From Coprinellus micaceus (Eukaryota; Basidiomycota; Agaricomycetes; Agaricales; Psathyrellaceae), in the NCBI GenBank assembly GCA_951394405.1, contig OX596338.1, positions 310,001 through 374,000 on the forward strand: a stretch of 64,000 nucleotides of DNA, read 5' to 3'. The first letter of the stretch is position 1. Every line of letters begins with the position of its first letter. Of the stretch, positions 46,902-55,635 are shown piece after piece. Made by a program: the position numbers and the translations under genes. Under the pieces are notes generated by a model, which saw nothing but the letters and a program-made list of their open reading frames with translations, ran no database searches and was not told the origin of the DNA.

Positions 46902-47903
46902 GTGGGGGTGTCCAATTCCCTATACGGCCGACGCGCGTGACAAAGGCGTCACGCGCGTGTCACAGGCCAATAGGTGAAACCGAGAGTGCTTTGCTCGACT
47001 GCAGGCTCTACACGGCAGATCCAACTCAAATAAAATTCGGAATAGATGTACACATGGTAGATTAGTGCATTGGCAAAATTAACAGTGTTTAAGCCAGGTA
47101 TGGAACCAGATATCTGGGAATTCACCTCAAGTCACAGCCAATTTGGCAGGGAAAACTTGTAAAGAATAGAACTGAACAACGACTGCACGTACTGGGATGA
47201 TTTATAGACCGATTTTGTAGCGAAGAGGGATTCTAACAGAACTCCACGATTCGATTTTTTGTAGGTTTCTTCCCTCCTGAGATACCTCCTTTCACTGGGT
47301 AGTATCTGACACTTGTAGGCCTTTAATCAAAAATTGAATCCTGGAGTTCTATAGCCAGAAGCCACCGGAGATGAAAGTCTCTACGAACCCTGCTCGTCTG
47401 AGCAGATCGTACTGAGTTCTATTCTTTACAAGAGTGTCCAGTTGCCCCTTGCGATACTCAAATTTGCGTTACACCAAAAGATATAAATCTCACCAACCTA
47501 TGGTAGAAATATAGAGTAGCAGCTTAGCTTCATGAGGGTGTCTTTTATATGGCTCTAAGTGGACTCAGTGGAGAGCTATGGGGCAGAAGGTGCCGGGTGC
47601 TCGTGATCAGCGCGACCGGGCTCATGGCCAAAAATGGAAATACGACAGTGACATGGGCGCCTCAGAGCCCTTTGGTCCTCTAGTTGGCTGAACACATATG
47701 TTGGCACAGCGAAATGAGTTAAAATACCCGCCTATATACATATAAAATCGATTTTTACCCTCTCAATATTTATATTTAGGGGATAAGAGACGGAATGGCA
47801 CGAAAGGTGCTTCGACAAGTGCCTGTTTCGCGTTTTCGCGTGACACCGTGACGCGCTGTGACACGGGCCAGCCGCGTGACATACAGGGATTGGACACCCC
47901 CAC
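46902..47903. mobile_element. Non-autonomous DNA transposon (TIR element, 1.0 kb)
   Basis: The left end reads GTGGGGGTGTCCAATTCCCT from 46902. The right end, read inward from 47903 on the minus strand, is GTGGGGGTGTCCAATCCCTG. Both ends are flanked directly by TAACA (46897-46901 and 47904-47908), a 5-bp target-site duplication. Just inside both termini are clusters of CGTGAC/GTCACG words (46935-46970, 47840-47880), as expected of subterminal transposase-binding repeats. No transposase frame exists inside, so the element must move in trans. The superfamily is not assigned. It contains a nested fold-back sequence at 47156-47432. The right end lies 267 bp upstream of the pseudokinase ATG. Confidence 0.85.
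47156..47432. repeat. Nested inverted-repeat (fold-back) sequence inside the transposon
   Basis: CTTGTAAAGAATAGAACT at 47156-47173 is exactly inverted at 47415-47432. Deeper inside, GAACTCCACGATTCGATTTTT (about 47239) pairs imperfectly with AAAAATTGAATCCTGGAGTTC (about 47331). The 277-bp unit can therefore fold into a long hairpin. No obvious target duplication flanks it. Confidence 0.75.
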
Positions 47904-48170
47904 TAACAGATGCGCCCGTGCAAAAGCAGTGCTCCGGCAAGGCCGATGAGATCGTTGTTCTTCCTTGATGTCCATGTCAAGGGGTTTAAGCGCCCCGTTA
48001 TCTGCGTAAACCCTCTAGACCACCCCTTATCTACGGCCTCTGCTGTCCAGATACATACCACTCATCACCCTCCGCTTCTCGACCGCAACTCTTCCCACAT
48101 CAATCCTCACCAAGCTCGTACCCTTCCACTCAGTACTATTACCACTCGTAGCTTTGCGCACCCCAACAGA

Positions 48171-49492
48171 ATGGCATCGTTTCCCGAAGAACCTCTCAAC
48201 TTGTCCGGCACTGATGGCTTTGGATACTTTCCAGCCAACATAAACCAGGCGCTCAATGGAGGAGCATACCACATCGTTCGAAAGCTTGGTTGGGGAACTC
48301 GGTCTTCAACTTGGCTTGTCCGCCAGACAGAAGACGACGAGGTCATCTATTGGGCCGCTCAGATCTTCACAGTTGCTGCATCGAAGGGCGTCGAGGAGCG
48401 ACTACTTCCTGTCCTCCAAAATCGCCTTTCCAGCAAGAATTCCCAGCTCTCGTTCCCCAACTTCCGTGCTCACTTCTGGGTGAAGAGTGTGCGTGGAGAA
48501 CATCTCTGTCTGATTATAGAGCCCTACGGTCTGCCCATCGGCGGTTTGTTACACGACGCCACCAGAAACGGTCAAGCAGGTCTCCCAGTTCACACTGTCC
48601 AGTACTCCGCTTCTGTGGTCCTCGAAGCACTCGCAACTTTGCACTCTGGGAAGATCATGCATGGAGGTTTGCTACGCTGTCGTGATCGGTTTCATCAAGG
48701 CACTGATCCTTCGTCTTCGATAGGTGTTATAGCAGAGAACATAGTCTTCACTCCTGCAACACAGTCGGAATGGCTCCAGCCTGTACTTGACGCCAACCCT
48801 CCTGCTGAGACCGTCTCCGTCGATGGGCTCCCCATCGTGCGCTCGCAGCCGCTCGACAATTACAAGCCGGAATGGAACGAGCCCATGCGTGATGTCGCTG
48901 ATTGGATGCTCGATCTCGTTGGGTATGGACACGGTACGTGTACGATGTTCCAGTTTCCCTTCTTTATTTGACTGATGGAATCTCGCTAGCTCAATCATCT
49001 CCATACAAGCCTGAACCCGACCACAATTACTGCTCGGCCCCTGAAACTCTCCTGGCCGACGCGACTTGTGGTCCACAAACCGATATCTGGATGCTCGGGT
49101 GCCTCGTAAGCATCTCCCTTCTCCATTCTCTCGAATATGTTTGCCAGCCCTTCACTCCACAGGTCTTCCAAATTCTCACAGGTCGCCAACTCTTTGCCTC
49201 AACAGGCACTTCCGCAGAGAGACTTGCAGAGATCCGAGATGTGTTGCAAGACACCATCCCGGATGCGTGGCTCGATGACGAGAATCTCCAAGCACTTCCC
49301 CCTGTGAACCCATCGACTCGAACGTTACAGCAGACGCTCAACGACGCCCTGGCGAATACAGACGCCAGCGCAGCGTACAGCTTCCTTGGGAAATGCCTTG
49401 TGGTGGATCCACAGGGTAGAACTAGGGCGCGCGACTTGCACGATGGCGAATGGGTGGAGGAGGGAGCTAAGTGTTCCTGCTGCTACAATTGA
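48171..49492 (+). CDS. SRPK-like protein kinase homologue, predicted pseudokinase
   Basis: Four exons (48171-48666, 48724-48933, 48990-49105, 49163-49492) give 383 residues. The start MASFPEEPLNLSGTDGFGYF and YHIVRKLGWGTRSSTWLV match the SRPK (SR-protein kinase) N-lobe: the EEP.. leader, the GGxYHxVxKLGWG glycine loop and the STWL block. Key residues are lost. The beta-3 segment reads WAAQIF, with Gln where Lys is expected. The catalytic loop is MHGGVIAENIVF instead of H-x-D-x-K-x-x-N. No DFG/DLG follows; instead SVDGLPIV and RSQPL. The C-lobe keeps YCSAPETLL (APE), TDIWMLGCLVFQILTG and RTRARDL. It should bind partners without phosphoryl transfer. The first intron (57 nt) is in-frame and stop-free. 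The transposon ends 267 bp upstream, inside its likely promoter. Confidence 0.8.
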
Positions 49493-51048
49493 GACGGAAT
49501 TCAAACACGTGTGCCATTCCGAGCTTGTATAGTGTCTTCTTGATCCCCTCAGATACCATGACCCGTATATGATACTGCAGCCTGCTCCTTCCGTGATCGT
49601 AGACATGCTCGATACACCTTACCGCTTTTGTTGTTCTGGCTACGTAGAGTATGCGACCGTCCACCGTGGTTGATGCGCGTGCGTCGCACCTAGTGCCTAA
49701 TTAAGTTCCCGCCCTTTGGTAGACCTGCAAGCCAATCCCCAAAGGCAGGGTGGTAGGGGGGAAATTCCTTTGCGAAACCTACTTACAACGGGTGGACACG
49801 AGCCTAACCCTTTGGTCGCGCGTGACAAAACTACAACTCTCGTCCACCGTACCCCTGACTGGCAGGTGTCAGGTTAGGTGTTCATGGTTCCTCCGAGGAC
49901 CTTTGGCTACACAGCCGGCCCCTTGGGGTGCACATGTGCACTCCACAGATGGGCGTCCCATGGATCGATTCAAGTAACGCCCAACAGCACATGCAGCTGA
50001 ATGCGCCTGTGTGAGCGGCTGAAATGACCACTGCATGTCGTTCCTGGGCTGCATATGTGTACCCACCGCTCAACCCCGTGCAAAGAGATGCGCCAGGGAA
50101 GGCAGGCAAAATCCATAGTTCGCACTGTTTTTGCATTTGTGGCGTTCAGCGGGTACACATAGTAGAGACCCGGTCCAAGGATGTCCAGGCGTGTACATAG
50201 GGACCTACATGTGCAACGCCACGGTTGCACATGGATGCGCGACCCATGTGCACTTGGTGCGTGCCTGTGCGTGCTGGCAGAACTGGAACCCGTGATCAGA
50301 GTCGGGTTTCTGCTGGTTTCTGGTATACTATGAGCTGAGAGCTCGAGTGTAGGTATCCGCCTTCCCTTCTCTCAAGCTACCTGTACCTACCCTCCCCTGA
50401 AGTCCCATCTCCTGGAGACACGGCGGGCCCATTCTCGGGACGGTTCGTTTTAACAGAGCAAGTTCGACCAAGTTATAATCGTCGGGTACTCTAGGTAGCG
50501 CTATCGTGCTGCTCGATGCCGTGTGCCTCCCTCAGCACTTACCAGGTGTCACCTTCCAGACCATCACTTACGGCCAGCCTCGAGTTGGAATAGGGCTTCG
50601 CGAACTGGGTGGGTATTAAAATAGTATCAAGCAATAACAAGTGCGCCTACATGCCTCAAATCCTTGAACCGTCCTCTAGCTGACTATCCTCAATTTGATA
50701 GGGACGAGGTGGTACCTATTGTCCCTGGGCGTCGCCTCAGTGGATTCGCTCATACCAAGGGGGAGAAAAATATCCAGAATGTTGGAACGGGGCTCGTCTG
50801 CCCTGGGGGTGACAACGACTCGGAGGGCCCACTGCGATGCGCCACGGGGACATCAGGCATTATGGGAGTATGTAGGGGACAGCCTATCGTTCGAACAATA
50901 TTAGGGCGGGTTGGGGTTATCGCAGCGTCCAAGGGAGGGACACTAGCACTTGATCCAGACGCTGTCGTATTGGCCCAGGTGGTGAATCGCGGTTCCTCCC
51001 ATGATATTCTTCACATCCACCTACTTGCTGTAGCTCGAGGAGTTGAGA
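49493..51048. other. Intergenic between pseudokinase and F-box genes
   Basis: About 1.56 kb. It holds a stretch with several interleaved inverted repeats (49928-50256, listed separately). A plus-strand ATG frame at 50664-51125 (153 residues) shows no motif and overlaps the F-box gene end, so it is not called. Confidence 0.4.
49928..50256. repeat. Putative imperfect fold-back sequence
   Basis: The outer arms GTGCACATG (about 49930) and CATGTGCAC (about 50247) are inverted. The inner arms TATGTGTACCC (about 50053) and GGGTACACATA (about 50150) are exactly inverted. A perfect palindrome, GTGCACATGTGCAC, lies at the left end. The block may be a degraded hairpin element; no target duplication was found. 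Confidence 0.4.
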
Positions 51049-52824
51049 TCAATGGGCACCTTCCTCCCAGCCTAACACGAGGGGGTCGTCCTCGATATAT
51101 AGATCTCGGTAAGCATTGGGAGTAACTCCTGCCAAGCTAGAGCAGGTAGGCGAGTACACTAGGTGCAGCTTCAATCCACCCTCCACGAGCTGAGCGCAGT
51201 CGACTCCGATGTCCTCCTGCATGCCCCGGTCGAATTTGATCACCACCTGCTTGAGTTGCACTGGAGAAAGGTCCGTCAGTGCTCGTGCAAGCAAAAGGTC
51301 TTTGACGGCTGTATCCGAAAATGGTGTATGTCCTTCCCACCGAAGATATTGCAGGTGGGGACAAGAGCAATGCGACTTCTTGCTGGGTGTTGGTGTGAGC
51401 GATGCGAGGATATGGTCGCCCCCTGCTGGATCCGGGTCATCCTCGAACTCCTCGTCACTATCGTTGCCATCGTTACCACCGCCTCTGACTTGGTTGTACC
51501 ACCCCCGCGCTGTCCCGTTATCGATCCGTACTTGAATTAGGTTTGGGAGGAGGGCAAGGAACTGGACGAGATGACTTGGGAGTACAGATCGACACGAGAA
51601 CCTCAACGAGGTCAACGCGCTCCCAAGTTTCGAGATCACCTTCTCCAGGACGTAACTCTTCTCCGTTTCCCCGTCGCTATTCCACTGGGACCCGAGGTGT
51701 AAGGATGTTAATGCCGGCCAGTCGCACTTTGCGAGCAGCTCAACAGTGGAGAGTTGCGAGAGGTTAAATAATGCGAGGGATACGTGGCGAAGCTTGGTAT
51801 TAAGCACCAGGTCTGGGAGGTTTTGTGTGTCGTTTTCTGTCAGGCTGCCCGCGGGGAACGCCTTTAAGCAGACGAGGTTTGGAGAGCGACTGATAATGTT
51901 GAGAAGGGCACCGTTTCGGATGATTCCTTTGAATGAACGATTGGCGTTCCGCGTTTGGAGATCCAGCTTCGTCAGGTTTCCCCAAGGCGTTGAGTGGAGG
52001 AAGCATTCTGGCAGGGTGAGGATGTGGAAGTTGCACGTCAACTCCAGCTCTCGTAATCCTCCGTTCTGGTGCAAGCCGAGTCTCTCAAAGATGAGAGGCG
52101 CACCGTCCATGAAGGACGAGTCGCCCACTGCGATGTGCAGTACCGCCTTCGATACCTGAGCAAACGGATTTGAGTCTGGCTGCTTTAGCTCGTCGACGAA
52201 TTCGGCAATGTCCTGCTCTGAATCTGCCTGAAGTGTAACTTCAAGACCACGAAGACGACTTTGAACGGGCGACAGGAGCTTGTACGCAGATTTAAAGTCG
52301 GGGAGGGTCGACTCCGAAGGGTCTTTCACAGAGCTGAACGAGACGGATAGAGGCAATGCGCCAGCGCGGTTGATCCACGTTTCTGGCAGGGAGCATTGCA
52401 AGGTGGATTCAGAGGGTAATGGTAGCGGAATGTGCATCGTTGACCACAAGCGAGGGGTGGATGCCGCGATGTGGCGCCAGCGGGGGGATACCTGCATGAG
52501 CAGAAGGGGGGAATCGCTGGCTGAGAGGGTGGCGTTGTGCCTCGAGGGTAACGTCTGAATAAAGATTTCTCGGAGGATTTCATCTGGTAACCGACGGATT
52601 GGTGAGAGTAAAGCACGGTGTGCATCGATTCTCTCCAGTAAATCTTCCAATCGTAGGCGTAGCTCTGAAGGTGGGGGGCCCTTCTCGACGCTTTCTTCAT
52701 TCAGTTCGGCCTGAAGCGCGGCCAGCTCTCGCTGACACTCCGCGAGGTGCCCTTTGATTAGCGCGCACTCTTGTTCTGATGGAGCGTAGTTGCTGTAAAG
52801 CAGGCTATCGAACGCAGATGGCAT
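51049..52824 (-). CDS. F-box / leucine-rich protein, family 2, copy 1
   Basis: A single-exon gene of 591 residues; the ATG at 52824 is followed by MPSAFDSLLYSNYAPSEQEC. A coiled-coil N-terminus (about 20-70, ending ERIDAHRALLSP) precedes the F-box IRRLPDEILREIFIQTLPSR. Then VSPRWRHIAASTPRLWSTMH, the usual extension of this Agaricomycete F-box family, is present. The C-terminal 400 residues carry irregular leucine-rich segments (LRELELTCNFHILTLPECF, LTKLDLQTRN, LTSLHLGSQWNS), which probably bind the ubiquitination substrate. It has an acidic insert (NDSDEEFEDDPDP). It is arranged in tandem with a close paralog at 53091-54806, same strand, 266 bp apart. The target is unknown. These genes are often expanded and poorly conserved between species. 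Confidence 0.88.
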   Translation of the reverse strand: MPSAFDSLLYSNYAPSEQECALIKGHLAECQRELAALQAELNEESVEKGPPPSELRLRLEDLLERIDAHRALLSPIRRLPDEILREIFIQTLPSRHNATLSASDSPLLLMQVSPRWRHIAASTPRLWSTMHIPLPLPSESTLQCSLPETWINRAGALPLSVSFSSVKDPSESTLPDFKSAYKLLSPVQSRLRGLEVTLQADSEQDIAEFVDELKQPDSNPFAQVSKAVLHIAVGDSSFMDGAPLIFERLGLHQNGGLRELELTCNFHILTLPECFLHSTPWGNLTKLDLQTRNANRSFKGIIRNGALLNIISRSPNLVCLKAFPAGSLTENDTQNLPDLVLNTKLRHVSLALFNLSQLSTVELLAKCDWPALTSLHLGSQWNSDGETEKSYVLEKVISKLGSALTSLRFSCRSVLPSHLVQFLALLPNLIQVRIDNGTARGWYNQVRGGGNDGNDSDEEFEDDPDPAGGDHILASLTPTPSKKSHCSCPHLQYLRWEGHTPFSDTAVKDLLLARALTDLSPVQLKQVVIKFDRGMQEDIGVDCAQLVEGGLKLHLVYSPTCSSLAGVTPNAYRDLYIEDDPLVLGWEEGAH

Positions 52825-53090
52825 TTAGTTCCCTGTTGCTTCCGGTACATTCAGTCTTGGTACGTGGATAAGACCTCGAAAAAAGGCTTACCAGAGCGTC
52901 GATGGTGGTGGGAAGGAGCAAGACACCGTCCCAGTGGGAGACCTTGACCCAGAGTTGGTAAGTTGATGGCCCATAGTTGGCATCGAGGGAAAATCAAGCC
53001 AAACTTGAACATGTACATACGAAAAGTTATTGTGGTGAGGCTCGAAGTGTATGAAAACAGTACAGAGATTGGATATATGCCACCCATTGA

Positions 53091-54806
53091 CTAATCATCG
53101 TCCCAACCAAGTCGAAGAGGATCTTCTTCAACACGAAGGTCCCGAAATGCACCTGAGCGCCTGTAGTCTCGTATGGGGGGGACATCGTACGCAAACGTCA
53201 AGTGTAACCCATTGGATGTGAGCTCGGAGCAGGCAGCCATAATGTCTTCCTGCGGCCCTCGGTCAAAGGTGATCACGACTTGCTTCATCGGCACCGAAGA
53301 TTGAGGAAATATCGCTCGCTGGTGGATCAGATTGATGATCGACTTGTCGGAGAAGGGGACCCGTCCATCCCATCGCAGATACTGGAGTAGGGGGCAGGAG
53401 TGCTGTACTAGGTCTACCTTTGACTTCGGCGTCAGCGACTGGACCAGAGCATCCTCCGCTCCTGCCTCCCCAGAATCGGGATTTGCCCCGATCCCCCCTC
53501 GAATGACCCCATCTTCCACATACAGCTGGACGAGTGAAGGAAGCTGAGAGAGGAAGTGGATCATGTGTTCCATCCAGCCTGCGGACGAGTAGGTGAGCCT
53601 CAAAGAGGTCAACCTTTGTCCGAACTTCTCGACAAGTTTGTTGAGGACGTGGCCACGCTCCTGGGTGCCCGTGTGGACTTTGTGGCCAAGGTGGAGAGAC
53701 GTGAGCGCGGGCCATTCGCACCTGGAGAGGAACTCGGCATCGTCTTCATTAGCGAGATCGTTAAAGAACAAAGCCGCGTGGCGCAGCTTGGCGTTGGTGA
53801 TCATGTCGGGGATCGCTTCGTTGTTATTGAACACCCTCAGCGCACCCCCCGCGAATGCATGGAGGTATATGATGTTGAAGCATCGGAAGAGGATTCTGAG
53901 CAGGACGCCGTTGCGGATGACGTTGGGGATAGAGCGGTGGAAGTTCTGGGTTTGGAGATCCAGAGTCGTAATATTTCTCCAAGGAACGGCGCGGTCGAAG
54001 CAGTCGGGGAGGGTCAACATGTGGAAATTCATGGAGAGGCGGAGTTCTCGAAGGCGGCTGTTCTGATGTATTCCGAGGCTGGGGAGGATGTTAGCGAAGT
54101 GCTGGCGGTTGTACGGGTCGAAAACGTCGATGTGGATCGCTACCTTCGGGACTTGCTGCACAGGGTTAAAGCCTATCTGCCAATATTGCTTCTCCATGAA
54201 GGTCGAGATCTGGTCTCCGTTCCCGCTCAACGTGAACGAGATCCTGTTCAGGCGCTGAGAAAAGGGCTGGAGTATTGCGAACCAGCGGGACAGATGGGGG
54301 ATTGTGGGACCATATTTTGGCTTAACCGAGCTGAAGGACAACGATAGCGGCAACGAGCCCGTGCGCGTTAGCCAAAGTTCGGTGAGTGAGACCAAGGATG
54401 GAGAGGCTGGAAGCGGTATGTGTATGGAAGACCATACGGTGAACACGACGTCTCTCCACCGCCGGCACACATGAGCCAGGACGATTGGTGCGTGGGTAGG
54501 TAAGATCGTAAAGTTGTGATTTGGTGGAAGGGATAGGACGAAGATCTCTCGGAGGATGTCCTCGGGTAAGATTCGTAGGGGAGAGAGCAAACCCCTGTGC
54601 GTGTTGATGCTTGTCACGGTCTTGTCGCGCTGGTGCTGCAAGTACGCTAATGTGGGGTCTGCTTTCGAGCCACTAAATTTCAGGATGGCATTTTCAAGGC
54701 CTGCCAGACCACTTCGACAGCTCGCAAGGTGCTCTCGGATTAAAGCAGATTCTGAATCTGAAGGTGGCCTGTTGCTTTGTAGGAGGGCTTCGAATGTAGA
54801 TTGCAT
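53091..54806 (-). CDS. F-box / leucine-rich protein, family 2, copy 2
   Basis: A single-exon gene of 571 residues; the ATG at 54806 starts MQSTFEALLQSNRPPSDSES. Same plan as the neighbour at 51049-52824: helical N-terminus with SINTHRGLLSPLR, F-box ILPEDILREIFVLSLPPNHN, VCRRWRDVVFTVWSSIHIPL, then leucine-rich segments (LRELRLSMNFHMLTLPDCFD, ITTLDLQTQNFHRS, LTSLHLGHKVHTG). Shared landmarks such as FDRGPQEDI and a final RLGW / VLGW show a tandem duplication followed by divergence. It likely recruits a substrate to an SCF ubiquitin ligase. It lacks the long acidic insert of its neighbour. The sequence is intact from start to stop. Confidence 0.88.
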   Translation of the reverse strand: MQSTFEALLQSNRPPSDSESALIREHLASCRSGLAGLENAILKFSGSKADPTLAYLQHQRDKTVTSINTHRGLLSPLRILPEDILREIFVLSLPPNHNFTILPTHAPIVLAHVCRRWRDVVFTVWSSIHIPLPASPSLVSLTELWLTRTGSLPLSLSFSSVKPKYGPTIPHLSRWFAILQPFSQRLNRISFTLSGNGDQISTFMEKQYWQIGFNPVQQVPKVAIHIDVFDPYNRQHFANILPSLGIHQNSRLRELRLSMNFHMLTLPDCFDRAVPWRNITTLDLQTQNFHRSIPNVIRNGVLLRILFRCFNIIYLHAFAGGALRVFNNNEAIPDMITNAKLRHAALFFNDLANEDDAEFLSRCEWPALTSLHLGHKVHTGTQERGHVLNKLVEKFGQRLTSLRLTYSSAGWMEHMIHFLSQLPSLVQLYVEDGVIRGGIGANPDSGEAGAEDALVQSLTPKSKVDLVQHSCPLLQYLRWDGRVPFSDKSIINLIHQRAIFPQSSVPMKQVVITFDRGPQEDIMAACSELTSNGLHLTFAYDVPPIRDYRRSGAFRDLRVEEDPLRLGWDDD

Positions 54807-55635
54807 CTGCCTTCGGCGCTGTATACCCTGTGGGTTTGAGTTTCATATATTTTTTTAACAATATGCCAACTCACCAGATTGTCGTCGTCGTGGTTGAGGT
54901 CGAGGAGTGTTCTGGTCAGAGAGCACCAGACGTCCGGGTGAATCACGGCCTTTTGATGCCCGAATTGGCGCCCGTTACGGCGGTCAGCACGGACTCACGG
55001 TTGCAGAACTTACTAAGTACCCAGACCAGTGGCCTGCCCTACGTACTCTGCAAGCTGTGACAGGGATCGCATCTGGCGTAGGCTGCCACTATTCTCTCCA
55101 TGAGCATTATCAGGTTGAAAGCTTGGCGGACAATTCTGCCTTCGCCAAAGGGGCGTGCGCAGAATCCGGGATAACCATTCAAGATGCGCAGCATCGAAAG
55201 GTATACTTTGGGGCTCGAACAGAGGGGAAAATCAATTCGGTGTCTCCATTCGACTGCTTTCCCGAAGCTGGTTGTTTCGGATTTAATTCTGTGGTACATG
55301 GGTACATAGATACAAAACTCATCATCCGGTTGGATCGTCCGAGGGTTGTACGTCTGAGAACTGACGAGCAGGAAGACGTCACTGTTCCATAAGATCGTCC
55401 ATGCTTGCATTCAACATCATTTAAACCCACAGCATCGGCCCGGCCCCCTGCTTCCAACCCCGTTCGTATTGTCACACACCGCCCTTGACCTGCTGCGTCG
55501 CCATCGAGCGACGTCCGCAGATGGACGCGGTTTACTAGCGAGGAGGCGAGGACCGCCGCTGCCCAGTGCAACCCTGCCGTCATTGAGCATGGGAGGGGGG
55601 CCCTAAACCTGGGGGGTATCGTGAGGAGTCCCGTT
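54807..55635. other. Intergenic: promoter of F-box copy 2 and 3' flank of PPR gene
   Basis: About 830 bp. A minus-strand frame (55039-55410, 123 codons) and a plus-strand frame (54907-55392, 161 codons) overlap, each without motif. Neither is called. Confidence 0.4.
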
